Positions 44,387 to 52,540 of a stretch of DNA of 64,000 nt are shown piece by piece (positions within the stretch are counted from its first letter, which is position 1; every line of letters starts with the position of its first letter). Source of the stretch: Bacillota bacterium (GTDB lineage Bacteria > Bacillota > Clostridia > Lachnospirales > Lachnospiraceae); assembly GCA_023386815.1 (NCBI GenBank), contig JAEWIZ010000027.1, positions 100,182 through 164,181 of the forward strand, written 5' to 3'. A model generated the notes under the pieces. It was not told the DNA's origin and did no database searches. It saw only the letters and a program-made list of their open reading frames with translations. Both the position numbers and the translations under genes were made by a program.

Positions 44387-45388
44387 ATGAGTGAAGAGTT
44401 AAAAAACAACGAAGACGAATTATTGCAAGAAAACAATATTTCAGAAGGAGCAAATGATACTACCTCTGATGTTGTGGAAGATGTTATCCCCTCCATGGAT
44501 GATTTTAAAGATGAAATCACACGTTCCTTTAAAAAGATTCAGGAAGGCGATATTTTAACCGGTACTGTAATCGGAATTTCTGAGTCTGAGGTAATCTTAG
44601 ACCTTGGCTATTATACCGAAGGCATTATTAAGCTGGAGGAGTTGAGTAATGATCCCAGCTTTTCCATTAAGGCTGATGTTACTTTAGGTGAAGAGATTTC
44701 CGCAACCGTTCTTAGAGAAGATGACGGACATGGTAATATTCTTCTTTCCAGAAAAAGAGCTGATGATATTCTTGCCTGGGATCAATTAAAAGAAGCCCTG
44801 GAAAGCAAGAAAATATTCCGCATTAAGATTGCTCAGGAAGTAAATGCAGGTGTTGTTACCTATCTACTTGGAGTTCGTGGTTTTATTCCTGCCTCCCAGC
44901 TATCCTTATCCTATGCCGATGACCTATCTGCCTGGGTTGGTAAAGAGATTGATGTAATAGTCATAACTGCCGATGCTGATCATAAAAAGCTTGTTCTCTC
45001 TGGTAAAGAAGTGGAACGCGATAAAGAAATTAAGGATAAAAAGAGTAAAATATCCCGTTTACAGGTAGGTATTGTAACTACCGGTACCGTGGAAAAGATA
45101 ACAACTTATGGTGCATTCGTTAATATTGGTGAAGGTTTATCTGGTCTTTTACACATATCTCAAATATGTGATAAAAGGATTAAATCACCAAATGAAGTAA
45201 TTAAGGAAGGTGAGACCGTCACTGTAAAAATTATTGATGTTAAGGACGGCAAGGTCAGCCTTAGTATGAAGGCTGTGGAGGAAAAGGCTGAAGTAATTGA
45301 GGAGGTTGAAGCGGCTCCTGCCTCCTATTCCACCGGTGAGGAAGCCACTACAGGACTTGCCGCTTTATTAAAAAACATCAAATTATAA
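44387..45388 (+). CDS. S1 RNA-binding domain protein (ribosomal protein S1-like)
   Basis: A 333-residue protein with an acidic N terminus and three S1 OB-fold repeats: about 45-115 (GDILTGTVIGISESEVILDLG), 130-195 (VTYLLGVRGFIPASQLS) and 215-285 (GTVEKITTYGAFVNIGEGLSGLLHISQI, the best conserved). It resembles the short S1/YpfD-type proteins of Firmicutes. The ATG has no close ribosome site; AAAGGAGG is 36 bases upstream (see finding). A bidirectional terminator follows. Confidence 0.85.
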   Translation: MSEELKNNEDELLQENNISEGANDTTSDVVEDVIPSMDDFKDEITRSFKKIQEGDILTGTVIGISESEVILDLGYYTEGIIKLEELSNDPSFSIKADVTLGEEISATVLREDDGHGNILLSRKRADDILAWDQLKEALESKKIFRIKIAQEVNAGVVTYLLGVRGFIPASQLSLSYADDLSAWVGKEIDVIVITADADHKKLVLSGKEVERDKEIKDKKSKISRLQVGIVTTGTVEKITTYGAFVNIGEGLSGLLHISQICDKRIKSPNEVIKEGETVTVKIIDVKDGKVSLSMKAVEEKAEVIEEVEAAPASYSTGEEATTGLAALLKNIKL

Positions 45389-45445
45389 TTTCACATGTAT
45401 TTTATACTGATCCACGTGATTTGGCTCCGTTAATCTCTGACACAA

Positions 45446-45489
45446 AAAAGCTTCAAAGTAATCTTAAGTTTGATTACTTTGAAGCTTTT
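45446..45489. terminator. Bidirectional terminator after the S1 gene
   Basis: A perfect 18-bp stem, AAAAGCTTCAAAGTAATC and its complement, with an 8-nt loop. It serves the S1 gene and the convergent alarmone synthetase gene. Confidence 0.92.
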
Positions 45490-45499
45490 ACTTTTATTC

Positions 45500-46372
45500 C
45501 TATGCTCTGATTCCAAATAGCATTCTTTTTCTCACTGTTTTTTTAGAACCGTTTTTCTTCTTGCCTTTATTCTCTTCTTCCGATTCCTCTGGTACTACTG
45601 AATCCTCCGAATTTATATACTCCTGTTGTACAACCACCTGCTGGTCTATCACAATATCCTCTTCTTCTACTATGGTTCCAAAGGATTCTGCTACTACGGA
45701 TCTGTAGGTGGCTGCAATCTGTGTTTGGCAAGCCTCCATCTGATCTCTATTATAATTTTTAATTTCTTCGTTTAAGCTTAACATTTTTTGGTCTAAATAT
45801 GAAACTATCTCAGAACATTCCTTTAATTCTTTTCGAATATTTTCTGGGGCATTACCCTCAAATTTATAATATATCTTGTGCTCCAGACTTGCCCAGAAAT
45901 CCATTGCGATGGTTCTGATCTGAATTTCCACCTTTGTTTCAATGGTTCTGTCAGATAGATAAACGGGTATAGCAATAATCATATGGTAGCTGGTATAGCC
46001 ATTTTCTTTGGGACACATAATATAATCCTTTACCTTAAGAACCTTAATATCATTTTGCTTAGCGATCAAATCAGCAATTCGATAAATATCTGAAGTAAAG
46101 GAGCAAATAATTCGTATTCCAGCTACATCATTAACATATTTTACTATATTTTCAATGGTTAACTCTTTTTGGTTATGTCTTAGCTTCTTCGCAATACTTT
46201 GCGGTGTTTTTATTCGGGAAGTAATGTGTTCAATTGGGTTATATTGATGTGCTGCTTTAAATTCATTATTCAATATCTCAAGCTTGGTGTTAATCTCTTT
46301 GAGTGCTGCGTCATATAGAAGAAGGGCATTGCTCCAGTCTTCTGCTTCATTATAAAACATGGGAAGATCCAT
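45500..46372 (-). CDS. Small alarmone synthetase (RelA/SpoT-like (p)ppGpp synthetase)
   Basis: A 290-residue GTP pyrophosphokinase with only the synthetase domain (about 20-215). Key features are RIKTPQSIAKKL (ATP/GTP-binding basic strip), VNDVAGIRIICSF with the catalytic Asp, GYTSYHMII and KVEIQIRTIAMDFWASLEHKIYYK containing the ExQ(I/V)R motif. There is no HD hydrolase, TGS or ACT domain. The C-terminal 75 residues are low in complexity, acidic and then Lys/Arg-rich (KGKKKNGSKKTVRKR), unlike RelQ/RelP. AAAGGT precedes the ATG. Confidence 0.88.
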   Translation of the reverse strand: MDLPMFYNEAEDWSNALLLYDAALKEINTKLEILNNEFKAAHQYNPIEHITSRIKTPQSIAKKLRHNQKELTIENIVKYVNDVAGIRIICSFTSDIYRIADLIAKQNDIKVLKVKDYIMCPKENGYTSYHMIIAIPVYLSDRTIETKVEIQIRTIAMDFWASLEHKIYYKFEGNAPENIRKELKECSEIVSYLDQKMLSLNEEIKNYNRDQMEACQTQIAATYRSVVAESFGTIVEEEDIVIDQQVVVQQEYINSEDSVVPEESEEENKGKKKNGSKKTVRKRMLFGIRA

Positions 46373-46449
46373 TCTATCACTACCTTTGTCTTTCTATAAG
46401 CTATCAAAATCGTATAAATTTTCTGTAATTCGGTACGTCTCACTTGTTC

Positions 46450-46458
46450 ATTATATCA
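46450..46458 (-). promoter_or_regulatory. Extended -10 promoter of the alarmone synthetase gene
   Basis: TGATATAAT on the minus strand, 78 bp upstream of the start codon, is an extended -10 element (TGnTATAAT). No good -35 is present at 16-18 bp. Confidence 0.5.
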
Positions 46459-46575
46459 TATATTTGTGAAGATTTCTCGTCTTTTCTAATTCTTAATCAA
46501 AAATTTAGAAATTAACGCGTTAATGTAACAGTTCATAATTTATTCATAGATTATTTATTTTTTATTAAAAATCTA

Positions 46576-46605
46576 TTGACAATATATAGAATTTATAGCT
46601 ATAAT
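46576..46605 (+). promoter_or_regulatory. Promoter of the ABC exporter leader transcript
   Basis: TTGACA and TATAAT, both perfect, with an 18-bp spacer. Transcription should start near 46612, giving a leader of about 395 nt before the first ABC gene. Confidence 0.85.
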
Positions 46606-46640
46606 ATTGGCAGACTATTACAGAAAGTGAGGTAAAACAT

Positions 46641-46727
46641 ATGATTAGCGGAATCAACAGACATCTTAGCACTAACTTCATAAAGAAATCATCTTATGGT
46701 ATTACCTCATGGATTCGTGAAATCTGA
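46641..46727 (+). CDS. 28-residue leader peptide upstream of the ABC exporter
   Basis: A short frame of 28 codons beginning MISGINRHLSTNFIKKSSYG and ending TSWIREI. It has GTGAGGT ten bases before an ATG, 29 nt after the predicted transcription start. The SD GAGGTAA (46629-46635) can pair with TTACCTC near the end of the same frame (46702-46708). The stop codon is the first triplet of the next hairpin, and a terminator follows. No homologue is recognised; the role as an attenuation peptide, like BmrB of the Bacillus bmrCD leader, is inferred from layout. Confidence 0.6.
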   Translation: MISGINRHLSTNFIKKSSYGITSWIREI

Positions 46728-46833
46728 TTATTCCATTCAACTACTCTTACTTACTCACGGGTAAGGACTTGATGGATTATATCATTTTGTTTTGACGACT
46801 ATGCCGCGGTATTATCATACTGCGGTTTTTTTT
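46725..46833 (+). terminator. Attenuator hairpins: anti-element and intrinsic terminator in the ABC leader
   Basis: First hairpin 46725-46784: imperfect arms TGAT..TCCATTCAA / TTGATGGA..ATCA with inner CTTAC/GTAAG. Second hairpin 46804-46825: CCGCGGTAT-TATC-ATACTGCGG followed by eight T, a strong intrinsic terminator located 173 bp before the first ABC gene. Readthrough would be needed for exporter expression from this promoter. Confidence 0.8.
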
Positions 46834-46840
46834 GCGCCAA

Positions 46841-46973
46841 AATTTCGTCATCGAAGAAAAGTATTTTATAGTCTTCGAAATTATCTCTTGGGAGAGGTTT
46901 TCACATTAAAAATCTCGGATAGGACGAAATTACGAGTCTCATGAGGGAAGGAGCCTCTTCATGTCCTGGCTCC
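46841..46973 (+). ncRNA. Structured second half of the ABC leader
   Basis: A perfect 9-bp closing stem AATTTCGTC / GACGAAATT (46841-46849, 46923-46931) encloses hairpins TCGAAGA/TCTTCGA (46851-46878) and CTCT-TGGG-AGAG (46885-46896). A third hairpin GGAGCC/GGCTCC follows (46950-46973). The multi-branched layout is riboswitch-like, but I match it to no known class. Confidence 0.5.
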
Positions 46974-47005
46974 CTACGACATTATAAAAAGGAAGGTCGG
47001 TATTA

Positions 47006-48775
47006 ATGAAACTATCAAAATATATATTAAAATACTGGTACGTATATCTCCTCGCTATCCTATGCATTATCATAGCGGTATCACTGGATATGCTGTCACC
47101 GCAGATAACCAAACGAGTTATTGACAATGTAATCGTAGGAGGAGAGCTTGGGCTTTTGCCAAAGTTATTACTTGTTATATTCCTGATCGGGCTTGGAAGG
47201 TGTATCTTTCAATACTCCAAGGAAATGCTTTTTGATACGGTAAGCTCAAAAATCTCCTTAAAAATACGAAGAGATTTATTTAATCATATCCAGAGTCTCT
47301 CCTTAAGCTTCTTTGATCGAAATAATACCGGAGAGCTGATGTCACGTGTTAAGGATGACATTGATAGAATCTGGAATGCAATGAATTATGTGAGCATGCT
47401 GATTATTGAAATTATATTTCATACGATCATTGTACTATATTGCATGTATCATATCAGTCCCTTGCTTGCAATTATTCCTACCATCATCCTGCCTATTATG
47501 GGTGCCATGGCATTATTTATGGAGCGTAAGCTTGGTTCGGTGTATGAAGAAATAAGTGACGAAAACTCAAAACTTAACCTGGTGGCTCAAGAAAATCTAT
47601 CCGGTGTAAGAACGGTAAAGGCTTTTGCCCGAGAAAAATTTGAGATTGCTAAGTTCCTTTCTCATAATAAAAGATATTACGAGCTGAATATACGTCAGTC
47701 AAAGGTTTTTATTAAGTATTATCCCTACTTTCAATTCGTGACAAAGTTGTTACCACTAGCTTCTATTACCTTTGGCGGTTACCTTGTAATCCGAGGTGAT
47801 ATGACGCTTGGTGCATTAGCCGCGTTTACAGAATACTCCACTAATATTGTATGGCCCATGGAAATGCTGGGTTGGTTAACAAATGATTTTGCTGCTGCCA
47901 TTGCCTCAGCTAGTCGTATTAAAAAAATATTCGCAGAGAAACCGGAGATTATTGAACCCTCCAATCCTCTTCGCTTAGAGCAAGTAAAGGGCAGTATCCA
48001 ATTTGACAATGTTTCCTTCTCCCTGGGAGAGAAACAGATCCTATTAGACATAAATTTTGAACTGCCTGCTGGCAAAACGATTGGAATCATGGGTGCTACA
48101 GGAACCGGTAAAAGTTCGCTCATAAATCTTCTGCAACGATTTTATGATACTACAGAAGGCAATATCAAGCTCGATGGTACGGATATTAAGAATCTATCCT
48201 TAGGGCAGCTACGTCAGAGTATCTCTTTGGTTATGCAGGATGTATTTCTATTTTCAGATACGATTAGTGAAAATGTAAAGATGGGTAAAAAAAATCTCGT
48301 AAACCAGGAAGATGTGATGGAAGCCGTAGAAAATGCCCAGGCCAGAGATTTTATTGAAAAAATGGATGATTCTTATGACACGATTATCGGTGAACGTGGT
48401 GTCGGTCTATCCGGAGGGCAAAAGCAGCGAATCAGTATAGCAAGAGCGCTTGCTAAAAAATCACCTATTCTGATCCTAGATGATTCAACCTCAGCCCTAG
48501 ATATGGAAACGGAACATACGATTCAAAAGGTTCTGACTGGTCTGGATTCGACAAAAATCATTATAGCACACCGAATCTCTGCTGTTCGAAATGCAGATGA
48601 GATCATAATTCTTGAGGATGGTAAAATTGTTGAACGTGGCACCCACGAAACGTTGCTGCAGACACAAGGATATTATTATAATACCTATATGGCTCAATAC
48701 GGTGAGCATCTAGATCAATTAAAGGAATCTCCGCTATTTGAGAATCTGGAAAAGGAGGTGGCAGCATGCCAATAA
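47006..48775 (+). CDS. ABC exporter half-transporter, degenerate-site subunit (BmrC/TM287-like)
   Basis: A 589-residue half-transporter with six membrane helices (about 15-310) and an ATPase domain (about 335-570). Walker A is GATGTGKSS, the signature LSGGQKQR and the switch IAHRIS. After Walker B the catalytic Glu is replaced by Asp (ILILDDSTSALD), the hallmark of the non-hydrolysing site in heterodimeric exporters such as BmrCD and TM287/288. It overlaps the second subunit by 10 bases. GGAAGG precedes the ATG. It probably exports drugs or lipophilic compounds. Confidence 0.9.
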   Translation: MKLSKYILKYWYVYLLAILCIIIAVSLDMLSPQITKRVIDNVIVGGELGLLPKLLLVIFLIGLGRCIFQYSKEMLFDTVSSKISLKIRRDLFNHIQSLSLSFFDRNNTGELMSRVKDDIDRIWNAMNYVSMLIIEIIFHTIIVLYCMYHISPLLAIIPTIILPIMGAMALFMERKLGSVYEEISDENSKLNLVAQENLSGVRTVKAFAREKFEIAKFLSHNKRYYELNIRQSKVFIKYYPYFQFVTKLLPLASITFGGYLVIRGDMTLGALAAFTEYSTNIVWPMEMLGWLTNDFAAAIASASRIKKIFAEKPEIIEPSNPLRLEQVKGSIQFDNVSFSLGEKQILLDINFELPAGKTIGIMGATGTGKSSLINLLQRFYDTTEGNIKLDGTDIKNLSLGQLRQSISLVMQDVFLFSDTISENVKMGKKNLVNQEDVMEAVENAQARDFIEKMDDSYDTIIGERGVGLSGGQKQRISIARALAKKSPILILDDSTSALDMETEHTIQKVLTGLDSTKIIIAHRISAVRNADEIIILEDGKIVERGTHETLLQTQGYYYNTYMAQYGEHLDQLKESPLFENLEKEVAACQ

Positions 48776-50541
48776 ACGCGATTAAAGAAGATGAAGCTCT
48801 ACATTCCGTCAATAAAAAAATAACGTTGCTGCGGTTATTTGCCTATTTATTGGCTTACAAAGGCTCCATTACATTAGTTATCCTGATCATGTTGATAACG
48901 GTGGCCATATCCATTGCGAATCCACTGATTATCGAATATGCCATTGATACCCCCATTGCGGATAAGGATTTTGTAGGCTTATTCAAAACCGGCGCCCTCG
49001 CTTTTGGCTTAAACCTAATCTTTGTCTTACTTGTAAAGTTAAGAATGTACCTTATGGCAAAAATATCGAATAAAGTTCTTTTGACAATTCGACAGGAGCT
49101 GTACACCCATATACAAAAGCTAAGCTTTAGCTTTTTTGACAGTAGACCGACCGGGAAGATTTTGGCTCGTATTATCGGAGATGTAAATTCTCTCAAGGAT
49201 GTACTCTCCAATAGTGTTACAACCTTAATACCTGACTTTATTACGATCTGTGCTGTAGTTATTATTATGCTCTTGGTTAACTGGAAGCTGGCTCTCGCTT
49301 CTTTAGTGTCTCTACCTTTTATGATCGCTGGATTATGGTATATTCAGACCAGGTCTCACAAACGCTGGCAGCTTCATCGTAAGAAGGGCTCTAATCTGAA
49401 CGCTTTCGTCCACGAGGATTTATCGGGCATTCGAATTATCCAAAGTTTTAATGCAGAAGGAGAAACCTCAGAAACCTTTGATGTTCTGCTAAAGGAGCAC
49501 CGCGATTCCTTTATTAGTGCTGTTCGTCTTAACGATGCTTTTGGATCTATCATTGATCTTTGCTGGGGTATCGGAAGTATTGCTATGTATTTTGTAGCTG
49601 TCAAGGTGATTCATATTAATGCCGGTAGTGTGGGCACACTAATTGCCTTTGCAATGTATATCTCAATGTTCTGGCATCCAATTATGAACCTTAGTAACTT
49701 TTATAACCAGCTAGTTACAAATCTAGCCGGGGCAGAACGAATTTTTGATATTATGGATACTAAGCCGGAAATTACTGACTCTGAAGATGTTATAGAATTT
49801 CCCGAGATAAAGGGTGACATCAACTTTGATCATGTCTCCTTTTCCTATGATTCAGAAACCAAGGTTCTTAATGATGTCAGCTTTCATATAAAACCTGGCG
49901 AGACCATAGCACTTGTTGGTCCAACAGGTGCAGGCAAAACTACCATTGTAAATCTGATCAGCCGCTTTTATGACATACAGCAAGGCAATATTTATATTGA
50001 TGGCTTAGATGTTAAAAAGGCTTCGATTGAGAGCTTACGTAGACAAATGGGTATCATGACCCAAGATAATTTCCTATTTTCCGGTACGGTAGCTGATAAC
50101 ATTCGCTATGGCAAACTTAACGCTACAGACGAAGAGGTTATCGCTGCTGCCAAGGCTGTGAATGCACATGAGTTTATTATGAAGCTAGAGAATGGATATG
50201 ATACAGAATTAAAAGAACGAGGAAACGGTCTATCCATCGGACAACGCCAGTTATTAGCCTTCGCAAGAACTATGGTTTCCATGCCTAAAATATTGATACT
50301 GGACGAAGCTACCTCCAGTATTGATACTCATACCGAGCTTTTGGTACAACAGGGTATTGAAGCTTTATTAAGAGGTAGAACCTCCTTTGTAATTGCACAT
50401 AGACTCTCAACCATCCGAAAAGCAGATCGTATCTTTGTTATTGATGAAGGACAGATCAAAGAAGAAGGTAGCTCTGATGAATTACTGGCAAAGAAAGGTC
50501 TTTATTATAACCTGTATATGGCTCAGTTTAAAAATCTTTAA
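48766..50541 (+). CDS. ABC exporter half-transporter, catalytic-site subunit (BmrD/TM288-like)
   Basis: A 591-residue partner of the preceding gene. Six membrane helices (about 20-330) precede the ATPase: Walker A GPTGAGKTT, Walker B ILILDEATSSID with the normal Glu, switch IAHRLS. Its signature is degenerate, LSIGQRQ instead of LSGGQ. That fits the asymmetric pair: this signature faces the inactive Walker site of the partner. AAAGGAGG lies before the ATG inside the upstream gene, so the two are translated together. Confidence 0.92.
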   Translation: MPINAIKEDEALHSVNKKITLLRLFAYLLAYKGSITLVILIMLITVAISIANPLIIEYAIDTPIADKDFVGLFKTGALAFGLNLIFVLLVKLRMYLMAKISNKVLLTIRQELYTHIQKLSFSFFDSRPTGKILARIIGDVNSLKDVLSNSVTTLIPDFITICAVVIIMLLVNWKLALASLVSLPFMIAGLWYIQTRSHKRWQLHRKKGSNLNAFVHEDLSGIRIIQSFNAEGETSETFDVLLKEHRDSFISAVRLNDAFGSIIDLCWGIGSIAMYFVAVKVIHINAGSVGTLIAFAMYISMFWHPIMNLSNFYNQLVTNLAGAERIFDIMDTKPEITDSEDVIEFPEIKGDINFDHVSFSYDSETKVLNDVSFHIKPGETIALVGPTGAGKTTIVNLISRFYDIQQGNIYIDGLDVKKASIESLRRQMGIMTQDNFLFSGTVADNIRYGKLNATDEEVIAAAKAVNAHEFIMKLENGYDTELKERGNGLSIGQRQLLAFARTMVSMPKILILDEATSSIDTHTELLVQQGIEALLRGRTSFVIAHRLSTIRKADRIFVIDEGQIKEEGSSDELLAKKGLYYNLYMAQFKNL

Positions 50542-50602
50542 AAATCTTACGGATGAGTCTAAGTTTTCCACGTGGAGTCTATTTTTCAGACCTTTTATCC
50601 AC

Positions 50603-50640
50603 AAAACACCCTCTGAAGGTTGAATCTTCGAGGGTGTTTT
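50603..50640 (+). terminator. Terminator of the ABC exporter operon
   Basis: AAAACACCCTC.GAAG / CTTCGAGGGTGTTTT stem with a short loop, 60 bp after the stop. The symmetric A/T flanks also allow it to stop the convergent LytTR operon. Confidence 0.88.
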
Positions 50641-50651
50641 ACTTCAATCAT

Positions 50652-51095
50652 TTAATCATCTTGGCTTTCTTTCTCAATCAAATTCATTTTACTTAATTTC
50701 CTGTTTATAATTTCTGCGGTTTTGTCTTCTTTCTTTTTTAATGCATAACTTACACTTAGATTAACGCAGCATATCATGATTAACATTACAAGCGTCTGTT
50801 TTATGTTACCTGGAACAATCCACCCAAAGAGATATGCACAGCTAAGTACAGACAAGTAAACATAGATATAATGAATTATGGTTCTAACTTTCATTTTCTT
50901 TTTACTTAATTCCCGTTTTGAATAAAAAATTAGATTACCGGCGGAGCCCAGGACTGATAAACATAATAACTGGACTAATATAGTTATCATTTGCGTCTCA
51001 CTCGGCCAAAATTGTGTAATAAAGATAGTTGCACAGATTGTACTTCCTGCCAATACATAACAGAACGTTATGATAATATTCTTTAACCATGCCAT
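50652..51095 (-). CDS. DUF3021 membrane protein
   Basis: A 147-residue protein with four membrane segments (about 8-27, 37-55, 77-95, 100-120) and a charged cytoplasmic tail. This is the DUF3021 family, almost always paired with LytTR regulators and thought to modulate them. The first in-frame codon GTG (51104) abuts GGGG; ATG 51095 has GGGGG eight bases upstream and is preferred. It follows the LytTR gene by 12 bp. Confidence 0.82.
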   Translation of the reverse strand: MAWLKNIIITFCYVLAGSTICATIFITQFWPSETQMITILVQLLCLSVLGSAGNLIFYSKRELSKKKMKVRTIIHYIYVYLSVLSCAYLFGWIVPGNIKQTLVMLIMICCVNLSVSYALKKKEDKTAEIINRKLSKMNLIEKESQDD

Positions 51096-51107
51096 GTCTG
51101 TCACCCC

Positions 51108-51545
51108 CTATAGTCCTAACTTTTTCTTTAGTTCCGGTACATATTGCCTGGAAATTACCACTCGTTCACCATTAAATAATAGTGCTTCAAATCGTCCATT
51201 ATAAGCTGGGCTAACATTCTTAATTTTCGTTACATTTAATATGACGGATTTGGAGGCACGAAAAAAATTCGTATTTTTAAACTCCTCTTCAATTTCATAC
51301 AGTTTCAGCTTTGTTTCGTACACATTTTGCTTACAGTACATAAATACCTTGTTATCTACTCCTTCAAAATAATATACATTGGCGGGGTCGATCATCGTAA
51401 TAATTCCATCTTTCAGACCAGACAATTTCTTTTGCCCCATTTTAAACTCAGATATTATCTTGAGGATATGTTCATCCAACTCCCTGCAGCGTATAATAAT
51501 CTGATCCTCTTCTTCCGGCTTACACTCTTCAATTACAATCTTCAT
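51108..51545 (-). CDS. LytTR-domain transcriptional regulator
   Basis: A 145-residue regulator without a receiver domain. The first 45 residues are a charged leader; the LytTR DNA-binding domain spans about 48-145 (MIDPANVYYFEGVDNKVFMYC, RASKSVILNVTKIKNVSPAYNGRFEALL). GGGGGCACT precedes the ATG. It lies between the ABC-2 permease and DUF3021 genes and probably regulates this operon in response to the DUF3021 protein; in related systems such pairs respond to membrane-active compounds. Confidence 0.88.
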   Translation of the reverse strand: MKIVIEECKPEEEDQIIIRCRELDEHILKIISEFKMGQKKLSGLKDGIITMIDPANVYYFEGVDNKVFMYCKQNVYETKLKLYEIEEEFKNTNFFRASKSVILNVTKIKNVSPAYNGRFEALLFNGERVVISRQYVPELKKKLGL

Positions 51546-51558
51546 AGTGCCCCCTATG

Positions 51559-52470
51559 TTATCGATTCATTACATTTCTACGTCTTTGTAGAATTATGGA
51601 TACTCCTATGAAAATTATACCACTAATTAACAGGATTGCTACCTTAACTTCATTCGAAATAGCATTGTCCCGAAGCGTAATCGTGATACCCATGAACTCT
51701 TTATAATCGCTTACTAGCTGCTCCGGACAATTGGAAAATGTCTTCGTAAGGATATCCTTTGTAAATAGCTCTCGTAAAAATGAGCACCCATAAAATAAAG
51801 GAAAGCCCTTTAATACCATTTGTACCTTCTCCGGCAGCATTCCAATCGGTAAATAGATCCCCGCGATAAACCCTACAACTGTTCCAATTACAGTACTTAA
51901 TCCTGAAAAAGCACTTAGTGAGTGTACAAAATTGGCGATTAAAAATACCAAGGTGGCAGATGTAAAAACATTCAATACAATGTAAAGCAGCACCTGCAAC
52001 ATTTGGACCGGGGCTAGTAAGTCCCCTCCTGTTACGACAATATAGGCTTCTCCCAATGCAAAAGTCAGTACGCACATGATAATTCCCATAAAGATTGCTG
52101 CTGCAACATATCCCAGTACAAATATCATACGATTCACCGGTGCTACATAGAAGCTGGATAATTTTTTATGTGCTTCATCCTCTACCATGATACCTACCAG
52201 TGAGAGCGTAATTGTTACTGAATTTACCACTACGATACCAGCTAAGGTCCATAATATAATCAGCTGATGTGCATTCGAGAGGTCCGCAGCCCCATCTCTT
52301 TCTCCTCCGTATTCCCTCAATAAATCCACTATATTATCTGTATTCATCTTTCCAAGGAAAACTACCATTAGTCCAATGATAATAATCATGGATAACAGGG
52401 AAAAGAAGATGTTTGCCCGATCCCTTACATACACTAACATATTTCTTTTAATCAATTTAATTAATAACAT
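51559..52470 (-). CDS. ABC-2 type exporter permease
   Basis: A 303-residue membrane protein of the ABC-2 family with six predicted membrane segments (first at about 22-40, the last at about 275-295). A hydrophilic extracytoplasmic loop after segment one (about 43-72) and the VEDEAHKKLSSFYVAPVNR coupling loop are typical of antibiotic or bacteriocin exporters. GGAGGAATT precedes the ATG. It partners the ATPase gene 70 bp upstream. Substrate unknown. Confidence 0.85.
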   Translation of the reverse strand: MLLIKLIKRNMLVYVRDRANIFFSLLSMIIIIGLMVVFLGKMNTDNIVDLLREYGGERDGAADLSNAHQLIILWTLAGIVVVNSVTITLSLVGIMVEDEAHKKLSSFYVAPVNRMIFVLGYVAAAIFMGIIMCVLTFALGEAYIVVTGGDLLAPVQMLQVLLYIVLNVFTSATLVFLIANFVHSLSAFSGLSTVIGTVVGFIAGIYLPIGMLPEKVQMVLKGFPLFYGCSFLRELFTKDILTKTFSNCPEQLVSDYKEFMGITITLRDNAISNEVKVAILLISGIIFIGVSIILQRRRNVMNR

Positions 52471-52540
52471 AATTCCTCCATCCTACGGCTATCCTACCAT
52501 CTCATTCATATAATCATCAACAGGGATTCTCTCTCTACCT

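Noticed and set aside
47006..50541. Lipid A or toxin exporter (MsbA type) reading for the ABC pair
   Set aside because: The Asp for Glu change in one subunit and the degenerate signature in the other fit heterodimeric drug exporters, not homodimeric MsbA; no toxin or lantibiotic gene is nearby.
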